Shown here: positions 22,743-35,170 of the stretch, piece by piece
How positions within the stretch are numbered: position 1 is the stretch's first letter
Layout: each line of letters starts with the position of its first letter
Assembly (NCBI GenBank): GCA_002633025.1
Contig: NMRB01000227.1
Span: 92,317-156,316, forward strand
Length of the DNA: 64,000 nucleotides
DNA from: Notospermus geniculatus
Taxonomy: Eukaryota; Nemertea; Pilidiophora; Heteronemertea; Lineidae
Reading direction: 5' to 3'
Translations under genes and position numbers: made by a program
Notes under the pieces: generated by a model
Told to the model about the DNA's origin: nothing
Database searches by the model: none
The model's input: only the letters and a program-made list of their open reading frames with translations

Positions 22743-25700
22743 TAATATCTGTTGAACCATGCACCCTGTAATTCATGTAGATTTGTGTTCTCAACCCCTG
22801 TGTAGTTCCAAAACAAACATCGACCAACACTTTGAGATTTCTCTCCCACGACTTGAAAGTCAATGTAAAATCTGTACAATCTAGCTTCATGAGGGAGTTC
22901 AGTTCTTACGATCGGCTTGTTAGGAATTATTGTCATGAAGGATCATCAGAACACCTTTAAGTGGTTGTCTATTTGATAGGCCATGATTGTACATTCATCC
23001 ATTTCCCTTGGCCTACTCATTAAGCGGCCAACTAGTTTTCTTTCTTCTGGACAAATAAGCGTTAATTGGTTCCAGTATTTGCCCTGCGTGTTTATACTCG
23101 CTAATGTACAGCGTGCGGACAATCCTCGTTGCTCCTAAAGAAAGTTTCACAGGGAGATGAGAGTGGTTGTTGATTGGTTTAAGGAAGTGTTTGTTTGACG
23201 ACGGGTCCAACTTGCATTTTATTAGATAGGGGTGGATTTGGCAACCTCGTTCCCGGGGCTTGGCTTGCTCCTAGGTACTTGGCTGTGGCTCACCAAACCC
23301 TGGCACCGTGATCAGAACTACGTCATGTGATTGGAGTCGAAATAAGCGGAGTGATGAAAAAAACAGGAATTAACCTGTAAGACTGGTACCACGATCCTCC
23401 AGTAGGTGGCGTAGGAATGAAGAAAAGTGCAGAAACACTACAGAAGACGTTTTCTGACAGTACATGGCGTGTGAATTATCTCAATGCCTGTGAAAACCGC
23501 TCCGGCGCCGCAAACCGCAGCGGAATCCGTTGTAGTGGAAACAGGTCTGCGGTGGTGTGAAATTATCCGAAACCCTGCGGAAGCCGCTGTAGTTGAAAAA
23601 CGAACCGGAAGGAAACTAAGGAACAGAAAAAAGGTCATCTGGACTAACCGACGTATTTATGATACGTTATATCAAATCATTTTCGCATCAGACCGCATGT
23701 TATTACAAATTGAAGAGCTTGACCGCGGCTAAGGGTATGAAGGTAAACCAATTACAGAGTTAGTAATATCATTCCAGCGAGACAAAGTCAAAAGCTAACG
23801 TCAGTAAGATAAAGCGGATCTGGCTCCGCTGAGGTATAATCCGAAACTCTCAGAAGAAAGCGATTTGTCTGTTCGGTGGTGGGAATGGTCAAGAATCATT
23901 AGCCTCGTCCCGACATCCTGAGAATCTCTGGTCATTTACGGTCGTATCCTCCCTCAATGCCCTGAGGACATCCACCCCGTTTCGGCGGATTGTAGGGACA
24001 TTTACACGCCAGTTGTGTAACGTCGTCAGTTGTTGTAATTCAATCACATGTCATCTTTTTTGAAAAAATTGGCATCACCCTTTTTCAGGAGAATGACGTT
24101 TTTATATGCAGTCTTCAGACAGGAACAAGGTTCTGGCTACATTGGCCTACTATGGACTGTTTCAGTCACATATTTTTCTTTATCATGTTTCCATGCCTAA
24201 CCCCCTACATGGGTGAAGCCAATGTTAAGTGCCCACTTCATCTTTTCAAGGGGAGATGGGGTCAGGGAAAAGATGAAGTCACTTCGTCTTTTTTGGCATC
24301 AATATAATTTGAGATGGCCCCTAAATGGGACATTCGCCAAAGACAACAGTGGAAACGCAAGCACTGATCACGAGCTAATCATAAGAAGACAAACTGCTCT
24401 AAGTGCTCACTCCATCATGTCTCATGCTTGATAGACCCCACGACATCTCGTGGCAACCTACCAACCAATAAAAAATCTCGTAAAGTCCGTAAAATATCAC
24501 CGAGGCATGAAATGAGGTGGGCTTCCTGCATCTCACGGTTAATCGGCTTTGGTCTTAACGACGGAAAGTAAATCATGGTATTATGTTTTCCTGAATAGTT
24601 ATCTTCAGGTCGTTAATGAAAGTTTGCAGAGGCTAGGCCAGGTATGGTATTTGGTGACATTGTCTCAATCAGGGTTTGGGCAGAGATGTGGGCGAATAAA
24701 GCACATGCCAAGCTTAGTGAATGGCGTTTGGGCCAGGGGTTTGAAATCACAACTGAAAATTCATCTTCAAGTAAAAAGCCTTCTACCATGCAATGTGAAA
24801 CGGACACACAAAGTGCTACAGCTATAAGTAGTGTCAGCTTAAAGCTGAACTGCATGAACAAAAACTGGAGATTCCAGCTTTGAAAAAAGACCACCACGCC
24901 ACGGTGTGGTGATCAAAAGAGAAATATAAACGACCATAAGGCAGTTTCAAAGCACCTCCAGAACATGATAGACTACCAGCCAATTTGGCGGCGCCACGGT
25001 ATTAACCCCGAGTCTGTCGCTGGAGTAATATCGAGAGATGGCGTCCAAAGACGCCTTAGGCTCTGTCAATTGGACAATATCTATTGATGTGTCTACGCCT
25101 GAAATTGAATACAGTGACGCGGCCAAGCGGGCCGTTAGTCTATCATGTCCTGGGGGTGCTTCGAAGGGCATTTGCACTTGCATAGACCACCATGCGGCGC
25201 TCTGGTATTCACGTAGTTCAGCTTTAACCTGGGAAAATCTGCTTCAAGTTTCTTTTCTCGGCAGCCATTTTCGCCGGGTTTTATGTTCGAAAAGTTGCAG
25301 AGCAGTGCAGATCAGAAGATGGACATTCGAGTTATCGACATCTCGAACGCGAGACACACATCACATCAAATATCAGATAATGAAACTCCATCAAAGGAAC
25401 AATAAAGATTTAATAGCAATTCACGGCTGATTTATTCGGGGAATACCTCGCCGCACGTAATATAATAATCTGTTATAAACTCATTTTCTCTTGTGATTTC
25501 TTCCAGGCGATGCCAACCTGGTCATAGTGCCAGTCCCGGTTCTATACACAACCGTTGATGATCTCGTCTCATCTTGATTGGGTTGTCCGCGGTGCCAACC
25601 TGCTATTTGTGCCGGTTCTGATTTTGAATCCAACCGCTAATGATCTCGTCTGCCGTACTGATTGAGTTTACCTCGGGTCGCTTAGGTTAATAACAATACA

Positions 25701-25870
25701 CGATAGCCATCTGGGTGCGGGCCAGCGGCGTGACGTCACCACGTAACTGACCTCTGGGTCCCGGTGATGTAATATTTCTCTACGAATCAAATTATGCCAT
25801 AACTCAATCTAGCCCCTCTTGCGTGAAAAACCCTGCTGTAAATTATCTTTTTAATTGCATTTGTGAAATT
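22743..25870. other. No gene recognised; one MITE half copy
   Basis: No supported exon or RNA. A minus-oriented half copy of the TAA-flanked element lies at about 24198-24323. An 82 codon frame at 23484-23732 (Ala/Val rich then basic) contains a 23 bp imperfect internal repeat and has no recognisable family, so it is left uncalled. Confidence 0.4.
24198..24323 (-). repeat. Diverged half copy of the TAA-flanked MITE
   Basis: Read on the minus strand it starts TTAGGGGCCATCTCAAATTA, and its later segments (GAAGTGACTTC, GGCTTCACCCATG) parallel the left arm and interior of 21650-22209. Confidence 0.55.
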
Positions 25871-26690
25871 TATTTGATTTGTTACAATACAATTTTCAAC
25901 AAAGGGTTATGGCTTATAAATTTTCACGCTTCTTTGTAAATATAATCCCGGAAGCCTCGCAGCGATGAAATGATTCAAGGGGCGCGGGTGATTGGACCAC
26001 TTACCATTTGTGTCTGGGCTTTCGCGGCCTTGAAATGCATTTGCAATAAAATAACATCGTGATTGGAATATTTTTAAGTTGATGAGGATATTTCGCTTCA
26101 CTTAGTCATGTTCGACGACGACTAGTTCAGTTTCTGGAGGAGGTAGATGTGCATGTATGGAGAGAATTGAGTGTAGATATGGAGTGATATTCCTCGAAGC
26201 AATGGGGATAACTGAGACCCGATCTGGGAAAACCAGACACACAAGTTTCCCTGGAGGAAATGGTTAATGGTTACAGCAATGGTTACGCAACAAAGGCTGA
26301 AATCAATTGTGACCCGTGACAGCAAAAATGAGTTGGAATACGCCGGAAAGAAGACCCAAGATACCCAGGCTGCTTTTTCAAATGTTAAGGCGGTGGCAGA
26401 CTGGCGCGTCCTGCAGGCGTTCCTCCATCCGTCGGATGTCGCATTTGAGGAAAGTGTTAATGGCCTTGATGAACCCGCACATTTCAAAAGCTAAAATAAC
26501 TTCCGTAACAGGTAAACAGCAGCAGATCAATGCACAGGCAATCTGACAGCCCTTGTTGATCATTTAGCGACATCCAATGAGTTTTCCTAGACCGACCGCT
26601 CACAAATAAAAATGTAACGCGTGACTTTTCCTGTTCAAAACTATTGTAGGCTATCTTATTGGTCGTCAAGTCCCAAGTAAACCTGGGACC

Positions 26691-26928
26691 GTATGCATAA
26701 AACATCTTAAGTGTAAAATTTCCCTTATCTTTTGTGTGCAACAATAGTTTAAGGGAAATTTTACACTTAAGATGTTTTATGCATGCGACCCCTGTTCGCC
26801 CGTATGGGATTCCAGTGTACATGTACAATTTCATTTTTCACCCACTGAACCCCGAAGGTTGGCCATTCATTAAACCCCATGAGATACAATGCGATGCGGT
26901 TAATAGTGGCGACTTCGTACATGTATCC
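26691..26928. repeat. A1-only block with 92 bp palindrome
   Basis: Absent from A2, where CTGGGACC joins TTATGTAAGAACG directly. Its first part (26693-26784) is a near-perfect hairpin: ATGCATAAAACATCTTAAGT, a loop of about 20 bases, then the complement ending GATGTTTTATGCAT. The rest of the block has no visible structure. Confidence 0.8.
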
Positions 26929-27263
26929 TTATGTAAGAACGTCTCGTTGGTGGGCTGACCTGTTGAAATCACCATGTTGGTCATTTCGATGCGCAATATT
27001 CAGGACTTTGTACTCGAGGGGCGAGTCAGATGTCCAACAGATGTCCAAACCGCCAAGGTGTGTAAAATTCCGCAACAAGGACTCAGTAGAATGGAAATAA
27101 AATTCAACACCTCGAGTTGGACGAATTTTATGGAATAGCCAACCTTGCCTTGCGTCGATGCGAAAATCTTGCAAATCTCACATCGTGACTGGATCTTCCT
27201 GAACTGTCAAATTCTTCGTCGAGTCGAGGTAGGTCGATCGAAAGACATTAGGCAGTATGAATA

Positions 27264-27822
27264 GACCCCTTGCTAAAGTCGGCCGTTTTGTCCCAGAGGG
27301 TAGTAACAAACACTGAATGTACAGTGAATGTACACTACCGATGTACAGCATGTTTTAAAATCTGCAAAAACATAAAAACGTGCCTGAAGATGTATAACAT
27401 AACCACCAGTAATATAACATTAATGTGCACTGAGCCTTGGCTTACTTTTGGTAAAATAGTAATTCAGGAAAGAAAAAAACAGACTTTTATTGCTTACCCA
27501 ACCTTGGGTCCAGGTTTATGAATCATCATGTTTCACACTGTGGGATAGGAGCCTGGAAACCTGGAGATGAGGTTTGTCCTAAACGGGCATGATAAAAGTC
27601 TTTTAAAATTTTTTGTGTGAAATATCTTCACAAATTTCAGACTGGGCACATTTCATCACATATGTAGCATTGCTGAACAGGTGTTCATTTTGGAACTTTT
27701 CATAGAAGTTTTGCGTAATTGCAGGTTTCAAAACATGCTGTGCATCAATGGTGTACATTCACTGTACATTCAGTGTTTGTTATTACCCTCTGAGACAAAA
27801 TGGCCGACTTTAGCAAGGCGTC
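27264..27822. repeat. A1-only foldback element (559 bp)
   Basis: Flanked by TA. The left arm is GACCCCTTGCTAAAGTCGGC; the right arm is the complement, ending GCAAGGCGTC. Arm similarity extends about 100 bases, including AACACTGAATGTACAGTG. A2 lacks it (GAATAGTTTACTGG near 36870), apart from a 7 base difference beside the site. Confidence 0.9.
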
Positions 27823-29095
27823 TATAGAACCAAGTTTACTGGCAGTTCCTTTGCTTTCTTCCTGATTGTACAGATGAGTTTGAAGGTTCTGTACATAACT
27901 GAATCATGAAGTTGCAGATGTCGGCCAGTCAGGCAAGTTGAATATAGCGAAGAAAGAAAATTTGATATCGGACGATTTTTCAAAAATTCTGAAAAAAGTG
28001 ATTTTATAAAATGTCATTTTTCTCTTGATTAATTAATATTGATTTTTTTTCCAAAACACCATGGTTCTGTGCCCAACATGTTACGACAGATTGGGTGCTG
28101 TAGTTCCAATCGTTTTTTATATATTTAGGAAAACTTGCTGTCCTTTTACTTTCCTACAAGAGTGCGTGTACCAGTACCATGAACACACAGATTCATAACA
28201 CGTATTGACTGCATCGACTATCGTGTCGACTTCGTCCTGATGCAGCCATTGATTCAAGGATCACATCTGTATTCCGTCTCCGTTCGGTAGAATTTCGTCC
28301 AGGAGTCGTTTCACTGACCAATAACAATAATCAGCCGGTGTAACAACCCTACATGACGAGATAAAAAGTGATAACTCGGTGTAACATATGTTTATTGCCC
28401 ACTCGCTAGATAAATCACATTGATATTACTCGAGCCCATCGTTACTGCCATTTTCTCCGCCCTTTTGGGCTGATGCAGGACAGTTTTTTCCAACGCGAAC
28501 ATGATCTAGTACTAGCCACCCTGCTCTGTACTTTGTGATTTGCGAAACATCACTATTGTCCACTCGCAAGCCATTCAACCCACACGAAACGCGGTCTGTC
28601 TTCGACACACGCCATTTTCTCCGACACTTTTGGGCAAATGCAGGAGACTTCTTTTCCAACCCGAACATAATCTAGTGCAATGTACTTGCCACCCTCTGTA
28701 CTTTCTGACACATGTTTGGCACGAAATGACGATTCGCACTCCTACATTGTAGCCTTCATAAATTTCGTCTACGCGCGAGCCGTTGAACCCACACGAAACG
28801 CGGACTGTCTTCGACACATGTCGTTAGATGCATAACTGTCATTAAGGGTCATTGCAGACTGATACACCCTGTAGTTATCTGAGACAGCGACAAGCTGCAA
28901 CACGAGAGGGTGTAATTTGCAGGAAGACAAAGCGGGGGTCACGTCGTTAGTCGTCTGATGGCGTTTACTCTTGTGCAGGAAAAAAATAAATTGCTATGCT
29001 ATTTTCTGGGGGATACTTTACGATGTATGATTAGACACTGCCGATGAATTGCCGTTGCAACGCCCGATGTCGAAGAAAATTGCGTCATTGCATTT

Positions 29096-29103
29096 TGACG
29101 TCA
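29096..29103. promoter_or_regulatory. CRE-like palindrome upstream of candidate exon
   Basis: TGACGTCA, the consensus CREB/ATF site, lies 89 bases before the ATG of the candidate exon and is preserved in A2 at 38143-38150. An 8-mer alone is weak evidence of function. Confidence 0.3.
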
Positions 29104-29191
29104 CTTTTAACCCATGCATTACCTTCATACAGTCAACCCAATATACTGGACCTTCCCCCTCCTAACGTCCAGTAATAGCCAAAGCTAAGCT

Positions 29192-29264
29192 ATGGTAGAC
29201 AGTGAATGTCTCTGGTTTCTGATAATTCTTGAGTTCTCAGTGTTTTCTTTCTTTTCTTTCGCAG
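29192..29264 (+). CDS. Candidate first exon encoding a signal peptide (A1)
   Basis: The ATG at 29192 has G at -3 and G at +4. The frame reads MVDSECLWFLIILEFSVFSF then FSFA and ends in GCAG directly before GTAAGT, a consensus 5' splice site, leaving phase 1. A short N-terminus followed by a hydrophobic stretch is what an N-terminal signal peptide exon looks like. The A2 copy (38233-38305) keeps the frame and donor, with one Glu to Asp change. No downstream exon was identified, and the same TTTCTTTCGCAG could instead act as a splice acceptor. The product is unknown; this is inference. Confidence 0.25.
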
Positions 29265-29394
29265 GTAAGTCAACTTTCCATGATTCTGAGAACACTATGG
29301 TAAGAAGCTTTAACCTTTCTAATAAAGATGGTGGCCTACTAGTTCTCCCACTCAAGGTCAACCATACCGCATGCTCGTTCCAATTTTCTCAGGA

Positions 29395-29760
29395 AAAGGG
29401 GTCCTTTTCGGCAGCACTGTTGGGGAAAAAATTCCCGAAAAACACTTCAAATAGGGGTACTTTGAATGACTTTTCTCCCGAAAAATTCTTTAAAAGGGGG
29501 TCAAAAGGTTCTCTTCCCGAAAAAATAATAAAAAGGGGTATGAAAGTCCTGTTCTCAATCCCAGCGATGTTATCCCTTCCTTGGTTCCTTCAATTAGGGG
29601 GTCCAATTGCATGAAAAATACCGAAAAAAGGGGTGAAAATATCTTGGTTCCTTCCATTAGGGGGTCTAATTGGATGAAAAAAGCCCGCAGAAAGGGGTGG
29701 AAAATTTCCCTTGGTTCCTTCCATAAGGGGGTCCCTTTCAAACTAAGCAACAAGCATATG
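29395..29760 (+). repeat. Degenerate minisatellite with AAAAGGGG motifs (A1)
   Basis: Repeats of roughly 60-70 bp: CTTGGTTCCTTC(A/C)ATTAGGGGGTC, then GAAAAA(A/T)(A/G)CC, then AAAAGGGGT. Earlier units are shorter (CCCGAAAAA plus AAAAGGGG). The array extends the frame after the candidate exon to 140 codons, but that extension is repeat-derived. The A2 counterpart is at about 38437-38790. Confidence 0.8.
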
Positions 29761-30228
29761 ACCCTAAAATTGAGGAGGAGGGGGGGGATACATGGCGGAA
29801 GGGGGCAGGAAACGGAACGATGTTGTTAGCTTATCTGACGTCATGCAGTGAATACCGAATGCCAGTCACAGTGCTTCGGGTTGATTAACGTGTTGTCTCT
29901 AGCTGGCGGGGCGCTGCCATTTGTTTCGGAGTCTCCTTTGCCGTTCTGCCCTCGAATGTTTAGGTAAAAGGATGGATCTCCTCTCAATATCAGGTCGGGG
30001 GAGCAGGTTGTATTAAAGGAGCACGGTATTGGATCTCAAATGCGTTATTTGACTGCCGACGTAGAGGGAGCTACCTAGCGGCAGTAAGACGAACTACAAA
30101 AATGCATTACAAAATGTACGTCGTACTAAATCGGTTCAATTCGCCGACAATTTTGTTGGTCCCTGGGTTGGAGAGTGGCGCGGTGGCGCCGGCTGTCGAG
30201 AAAAAGTGGCAATGCCATACTCCTTTAA

Positions 30229-30941
30229 AGAGGAACGGACCCCTTCAAATATAATGACTATTTTTGCTGTTCCAAATGGGTTTGACACCACTCTATAACT
30301 GGCAAAAATTTGGTGAAAAAATCTCAGCTCATTTTCAAACTACACACAAAAATGTATTTCTCAGAATTCAAATTTCCCGCTCAATTAGTGATGTCATACC
30401 TAGAACCATTTCTATAGTCATCCATTGTGAAATGTACCAAATCTTTATCCTGGAGAGCCTATCAAGTGCACTTTCTGACTCAAAGTGTTGATTTAGGAGG
30501 AATAGTCCAAAGTAAACACTAACTGCCTCAGGAAGGGTATTATTATTCAACAAACTGTCGAGCTTGACTAAGATATCAAAATCTCTAAATATGGTATTTT
30601 CAATTATATCTGAATTTTCACCTGAATTTCAGGTGTAAAGATCCCCACATGGCTAACTAATTGATTTTCAATCACGACAACGTGGTTGACATAGAAATTT
30701 TCCTGTCCAGCTGTCTTAGATACAGGTATAGCACATTTTGCAATGGTCACTATATTGTAATGGGTCTCTGAATGACATCACTAATTGAGCGGGAAATTTG
30801 AATTCGAAAATTACATTTTGGTGTTTATTTCGAAAATGGCTGGAAATTTTCAAATAAACTGTTGTGAGTCCTGAAGTGATATCAAAAGGCATTTTGAGGT
30901 GTAGGTAGCCCAGTTTGGCTGGCAAAGTGGTCAGTTCCCCT
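30229..30941. repeat. TTAA-flanked 713 bp foldback element, A1 only
   Basis: TTAA at 30225-30228 and 30942-30945. The left tip is AGAGGAACGGACCCCTT and the right tip complement is AGGGGAACTGACCACTT. Inner arms match strongly (AATTCAAATTTCCCGCTCAA and its complement). A2 has a single TTAA at 39505-39508 with the same outer flanks, so it is the empty site. piggyBac-type target choice is inferred from the TTAA; no transposase is present. Confidence 0.9.
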
Positions 30942-31107
30942 TTAAACTCTAAACCCCCACTGTTGACAGTCAAAATTCTCGTCAAATTTGCCAAGCTTAC
31001 ATACGAGCATACATGTATCTTGTATTTAAAGGAAAAATACTTGTGACTCACCTACTTGTAGTTGTACATGTATGTACTTGTATGCCCTAAATCTGAATCT
31101 AAATCCT

Positions 31108-31200
31108 AAATCTCGGATCTCGGCTCTTGGCTCTCTGATCCGTTGGCTATCGGCTCTTTGGCTCTGGCTCTCTGGTTCTCTGGCTCTTGGCTCTCAGATT
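31108..31200 (+). repeat. Simple repeat (GGCTCT)n, A1
   Basis: An irregular run of GGCTCT, GGCTCTTT and GGCTCTC words. The A2 counterpart is at 39683-39773. Confidence 0.9.
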
Positions 31201-32530
31201 AGGGTGTCCGTATTCATAAACAGGCCAATGTACAAACTAGCAACCAACTAACCTATATGTAACAAGCTTTTATGAATAATATAGGCCCTGCTCATCGGCA
31301 GCGGGCATAAATACGCCGTATAAATTTTACTGTCTTTTTACCAGTAAGGGGACTGCTCAAAAACATGGTTTTTAAATCTCGTTCAATTGGGAATGTGTTT
31401 TGGTGTTTATGAGACTCCTGCAGCGAAGAGGCGTATCACAGACCGAACTGGGGATGTTCCTTTGAAAAGGTGACCGTTTCAGGCAACACAAAGGACCCCT
31501 CACCGGAAAACTCAGATGTACGCTCAGAAATGACAGACGTATGGATGAGCACATCGCATCAAGCCTCCGGTCAATGTCCAACGACTAGCCATCAAAAGAG
31601 CTAGCCTATTGTAAGTTCATTAAAGACAAAGGCTCCTCGGCGCTGCGCTACACGTTAGCCATTGTCGTGATTGTTCTAGCCAAAGAGTTGTAAATGCTGT
31701 CATGATCCACACATATCACTGAGTTTTATAGATTATCAATGGCCCGCCAGAGAATACAGGGATTTGTGTAAGGCGAGCTATTGATTTTGTGATTCGTATG
31801 AAAGGCGCCCGGAGACGCTGTGATGATTGTCTTGTTTTAGAACAGAAGGCTGTTGGCTGTTTCAAAGAAGTCCTGTCGGTAGTCAAGTGCACGACGTGTT
31901 GTAACTGAAGTCGTACCTCCGCTGCTATAATGGACATTTTTGCATTAGGTCCATGGCATGTCCATCAGGCAACTCCTCGATCTATAGCCCCTTTGATCAA
32001 GTGTTACATCTGCCAGTGTTTCTGTGTGTCCCTTTATTGTTTTGGAAACACAGGCAAATAGATCGACACGTTTCTCTGTGTGTGCCCTATTGTCAAGTCG
32101 CAGCTTATTCCGTCAGACAATAGGAAGGGAATATGAATATGAACCCTGGCCTCGAACTGACTCCGTGTAAAAAGGCTTATGTCTGAGATGAAGTAAGGTC
32201 TAATCCTTCTATTGTTCGGACAGAGAATAGACCCCTGATAATACAACCTACCCACTTGACCGAAACGTGGGCCCTTGTTTTGAACTTGCATGAAGGGACC
32301 AAGTTGCACGGTACCCCATGAGTTGCTCGGACGTCATCTGTCATGTCTGTGAAGGCTTCCAATTCTACTGAAGATGGAGACGGTGCGATTTTTGTCATTC
32401 CGTCGTGTGCCCGTCCGTTGTCTGTTGATAGCGTACAATACAAATGAAATGTGGAGTCTTAGAACGGTTTTCAGTATTGGATATTCGCGATCGAGCAAGC
32501 AGGCTGCTCTTTGGTAAAAAGGCATCATTA

Positions 32531-32908
32531 GTGAAGTTTCGCAAATCTGACCGTACACGAAGTGCGAAATACGAAATTCAACTTCATTTCCAGGACCTAA
32601 TGTACTTCAGGAGATGGTTGGTACCACAGATGTCCCTGCTGCCAGTGCGTCTTTTAGCATATCATGTAAGACCGAGTGAGTTATGGTGCATCTTGAATCG
32701 TAGCTACGAAGAGGAAACGAAATATAAATTTCAAAGTTTCAAATAGCCTACACGGTAACGCTATCGGTCTAACGTCATACGCTAAAAGATGCCCTTGCAG
32801 CAGGCGGTATTTGTGGTACCAACCATCTCCTGAAATACATTACGTCATGAAAATGAAGTCCAATTTCGTATTCGTACTTCGTGTTTCGTGAGGTTTGCGA
32901 AACCTCAC
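32531..32908. repeat. Foldback MITE, family F, full copy in A1
   Basis: A 378 bp copy flanked by TA. The left tip is GTGAAGTTTCGCAAATCTGA and the right tip ends GCGAAACCTCAC. Same interior words as 3439-3810. Confidence 0.88.
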
Positions 32909-34978
32909 TATGAATATTCAAGGCGTTGAGAGTTGCCACCACCATGACCACTACTCTTTCATTTGATGCTCCAACTTTAGTTCGTCAGCTACAGATTGAG
33001 CTCGCCCGAGCCAGTTGGGGGTGGGGAAGGGTCGCGATGACGGCTTCAGTCCACGTGCTGTGGGTTTTGATACCGTGAACTGCACGCGTGAGGTCATGCA
33101 TTACATGAAATTGAATTCCTAAAGTGTTTGCATGTCATCTTACACTGTATTATGCATCCGTGAGTCAATGGTTTTGAGTTCGGTCAAAATAAAAGTCAAG
33201 TATTGTTTCCTATAGTTTTGACGATTTTATTCCGCTAATTTTGATTAATACAACCCATGTCAAGGGTGCAACGGTTTCAAGTGGGTTAATTAGTACGCAT
33301 GACCGAATGGTTGGATATCATTTTGTTTAAGTGCGCTCTAAACTTCACGAGAGCACTTAGGACTGAGTTCATGGCTTGAACTTGAACTTGCAATGGGGAC
33401 CCCAGCCCACTGCCTCAATAGGTGTCAGTAGTGGTTAAAACTATTGAAATGAAACTGACATCCCGGTCCTGATCAATTTCCCAACAAATGGCTTCCATTG
33501 TATATGACCGGGTTTAGGTGTGCTGCCCTCTATCGAGCTAAGATCCCCATTGATTCAAAAAATCAGGACTCTGACCCATAGTCCTATCGTTGTTGTTGTC
33601 GGTAATTTACATGAATTTCCGCTGCGGCCGTCCATCCCTCCTTTTGAAACCCATATATTAACCATGAGAACATTGTCCATCCCTCTAGTTCAATGCTTTG
33701 CCTTTAATCTGTTGCTTCCCTAATGAAGTTAATGTGTAAATGTGAAACTCGAGACGGAAAGTAGAAAAGACCATTGAATGCCAAGCATTGCCCGTCATTA
33801 ACTCAAACTCGATTTGCTCTGCCGTTCGTGGACCTGATTGGTCATCAATACCCGGTAATCCGATTGATTGCCGTATGCCAGTACACATTTTATACGCACC
33901 CATCTTGTCTCATGTTGAAGCACAAGGGTCATGAACTTCGAATTCATGGCATGGTGTGAGAACTGTCTTTAAAACCAGCACGAAGCCAAGGAGCAGTGGA
34001 AGTCTGGATTTTGACTTCAGAAGTCATTTATTTGCCTTGCTGAATGCTGAACACAGTAAAAACGACAAGGTTACATAACATTCAAACCATTAATAGAATC
34101 GAAGAATCCTACAAGATGTGTCACATTTCACATACTATCACAAATCCATACACGTATCAGTTTCCATCCACACATGGCATTTGGAAGTACATGTACGTTG
34201 TAGTCCTTGTACATTCAATTGCGATTTATACATGTACGTCTTTTTTGGCTGATTACCCCTTAAATGAATACCATGCCATCAGCTAGGCCTGATACCAAAC
34301 GATGCGTATATAAAAGTCTACATGAATAATTTCTCTGCCGTCTTCATGCCATCTCTGACTGTGATTCATTCCAATCATAGTCCTCTGAGCACTGTTTTAC
34401 AACAACCCTTCAAACACACCAAAACTTGATGAAAAATGCAAAAGAAAATCGTCACTTCCCGCGAGAATGAAGCGCCTCATGAATCGGTGATGGACCGAAA
34501 TTAGTGAGTACATGCGCTACTTCAAACTGTAGACAGCTACTTATGTCCTGTTTTGCAATGCATCGAGAGTGGTGGAACATTCTACCTGCTACTAGTATTG
34601 CGACATATTCGTTCAAGGAATTCATGAATTTTGATAAATTGGAAACTATATGAAGTTTTTTGCGCTTGTTTGAATTCTGAATCCATTACGCATTTGCGTT
34701 GTGCTGTGATCTTTACCATCATGTCCTGAATCTTGCCTGAAGCAAGCAAACCACAGGCTGGAGTTTCGTCGCGGCGGCGCCATAGATCTCTCCGGATCCT
34801 TTCTTTCCATACTTGGGGTCTAATAGGCTCTCGTTAGTTTGGTGTTCTGGAAGCAAGAGTGGAAGGGTCAACCGTCCTTCAATACTATTTGTTCAAATAC
34901 GATGCCAACACAAAAGTTCACATGCTTCAAATTTCCAAGCGACATGTATACGACTTCCAAATTTCTCCTCCACTTAAG

Positions 34979-35170
34979 TGTTTGTATTTGATTTTTCCGT
35001 CAGGGCCGAAGCCATAGCATTATTGGCCCTGGTAAGTATGGAAGAGGCCATCTCAAGCTACTCATGTTCCTCACTTGGATGGGTTCTTCTACTTGCCCTT
35101 GCAAAGACACCATACAGGGCACCACGGCTTAGTGTCCAATGCGACGGACTGAAGAACCAGGGATAGTTAT
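34979..35170 (-). repeat. SINE, minus strand, head-truncated (A1)
   Basis: On the minus strand it runs from body words (GGTTCTTCAGTCCGTCGCAT, GCCCTGTATGG) to the 3' part (TTACCAGGGCCAATAATGC) and ends in CAAATACAAACAC. The tRNA-like head is missing. It shares an identical body plan with 46216-46470. Confidence 0.75.

Noticed and set aside
23484-23732. 82 codon frame, Ala/Val rich then basic
   Set aside because: It contains an imperfect internal repeat and has no splice context or recognised family; chance is a fair explanation.
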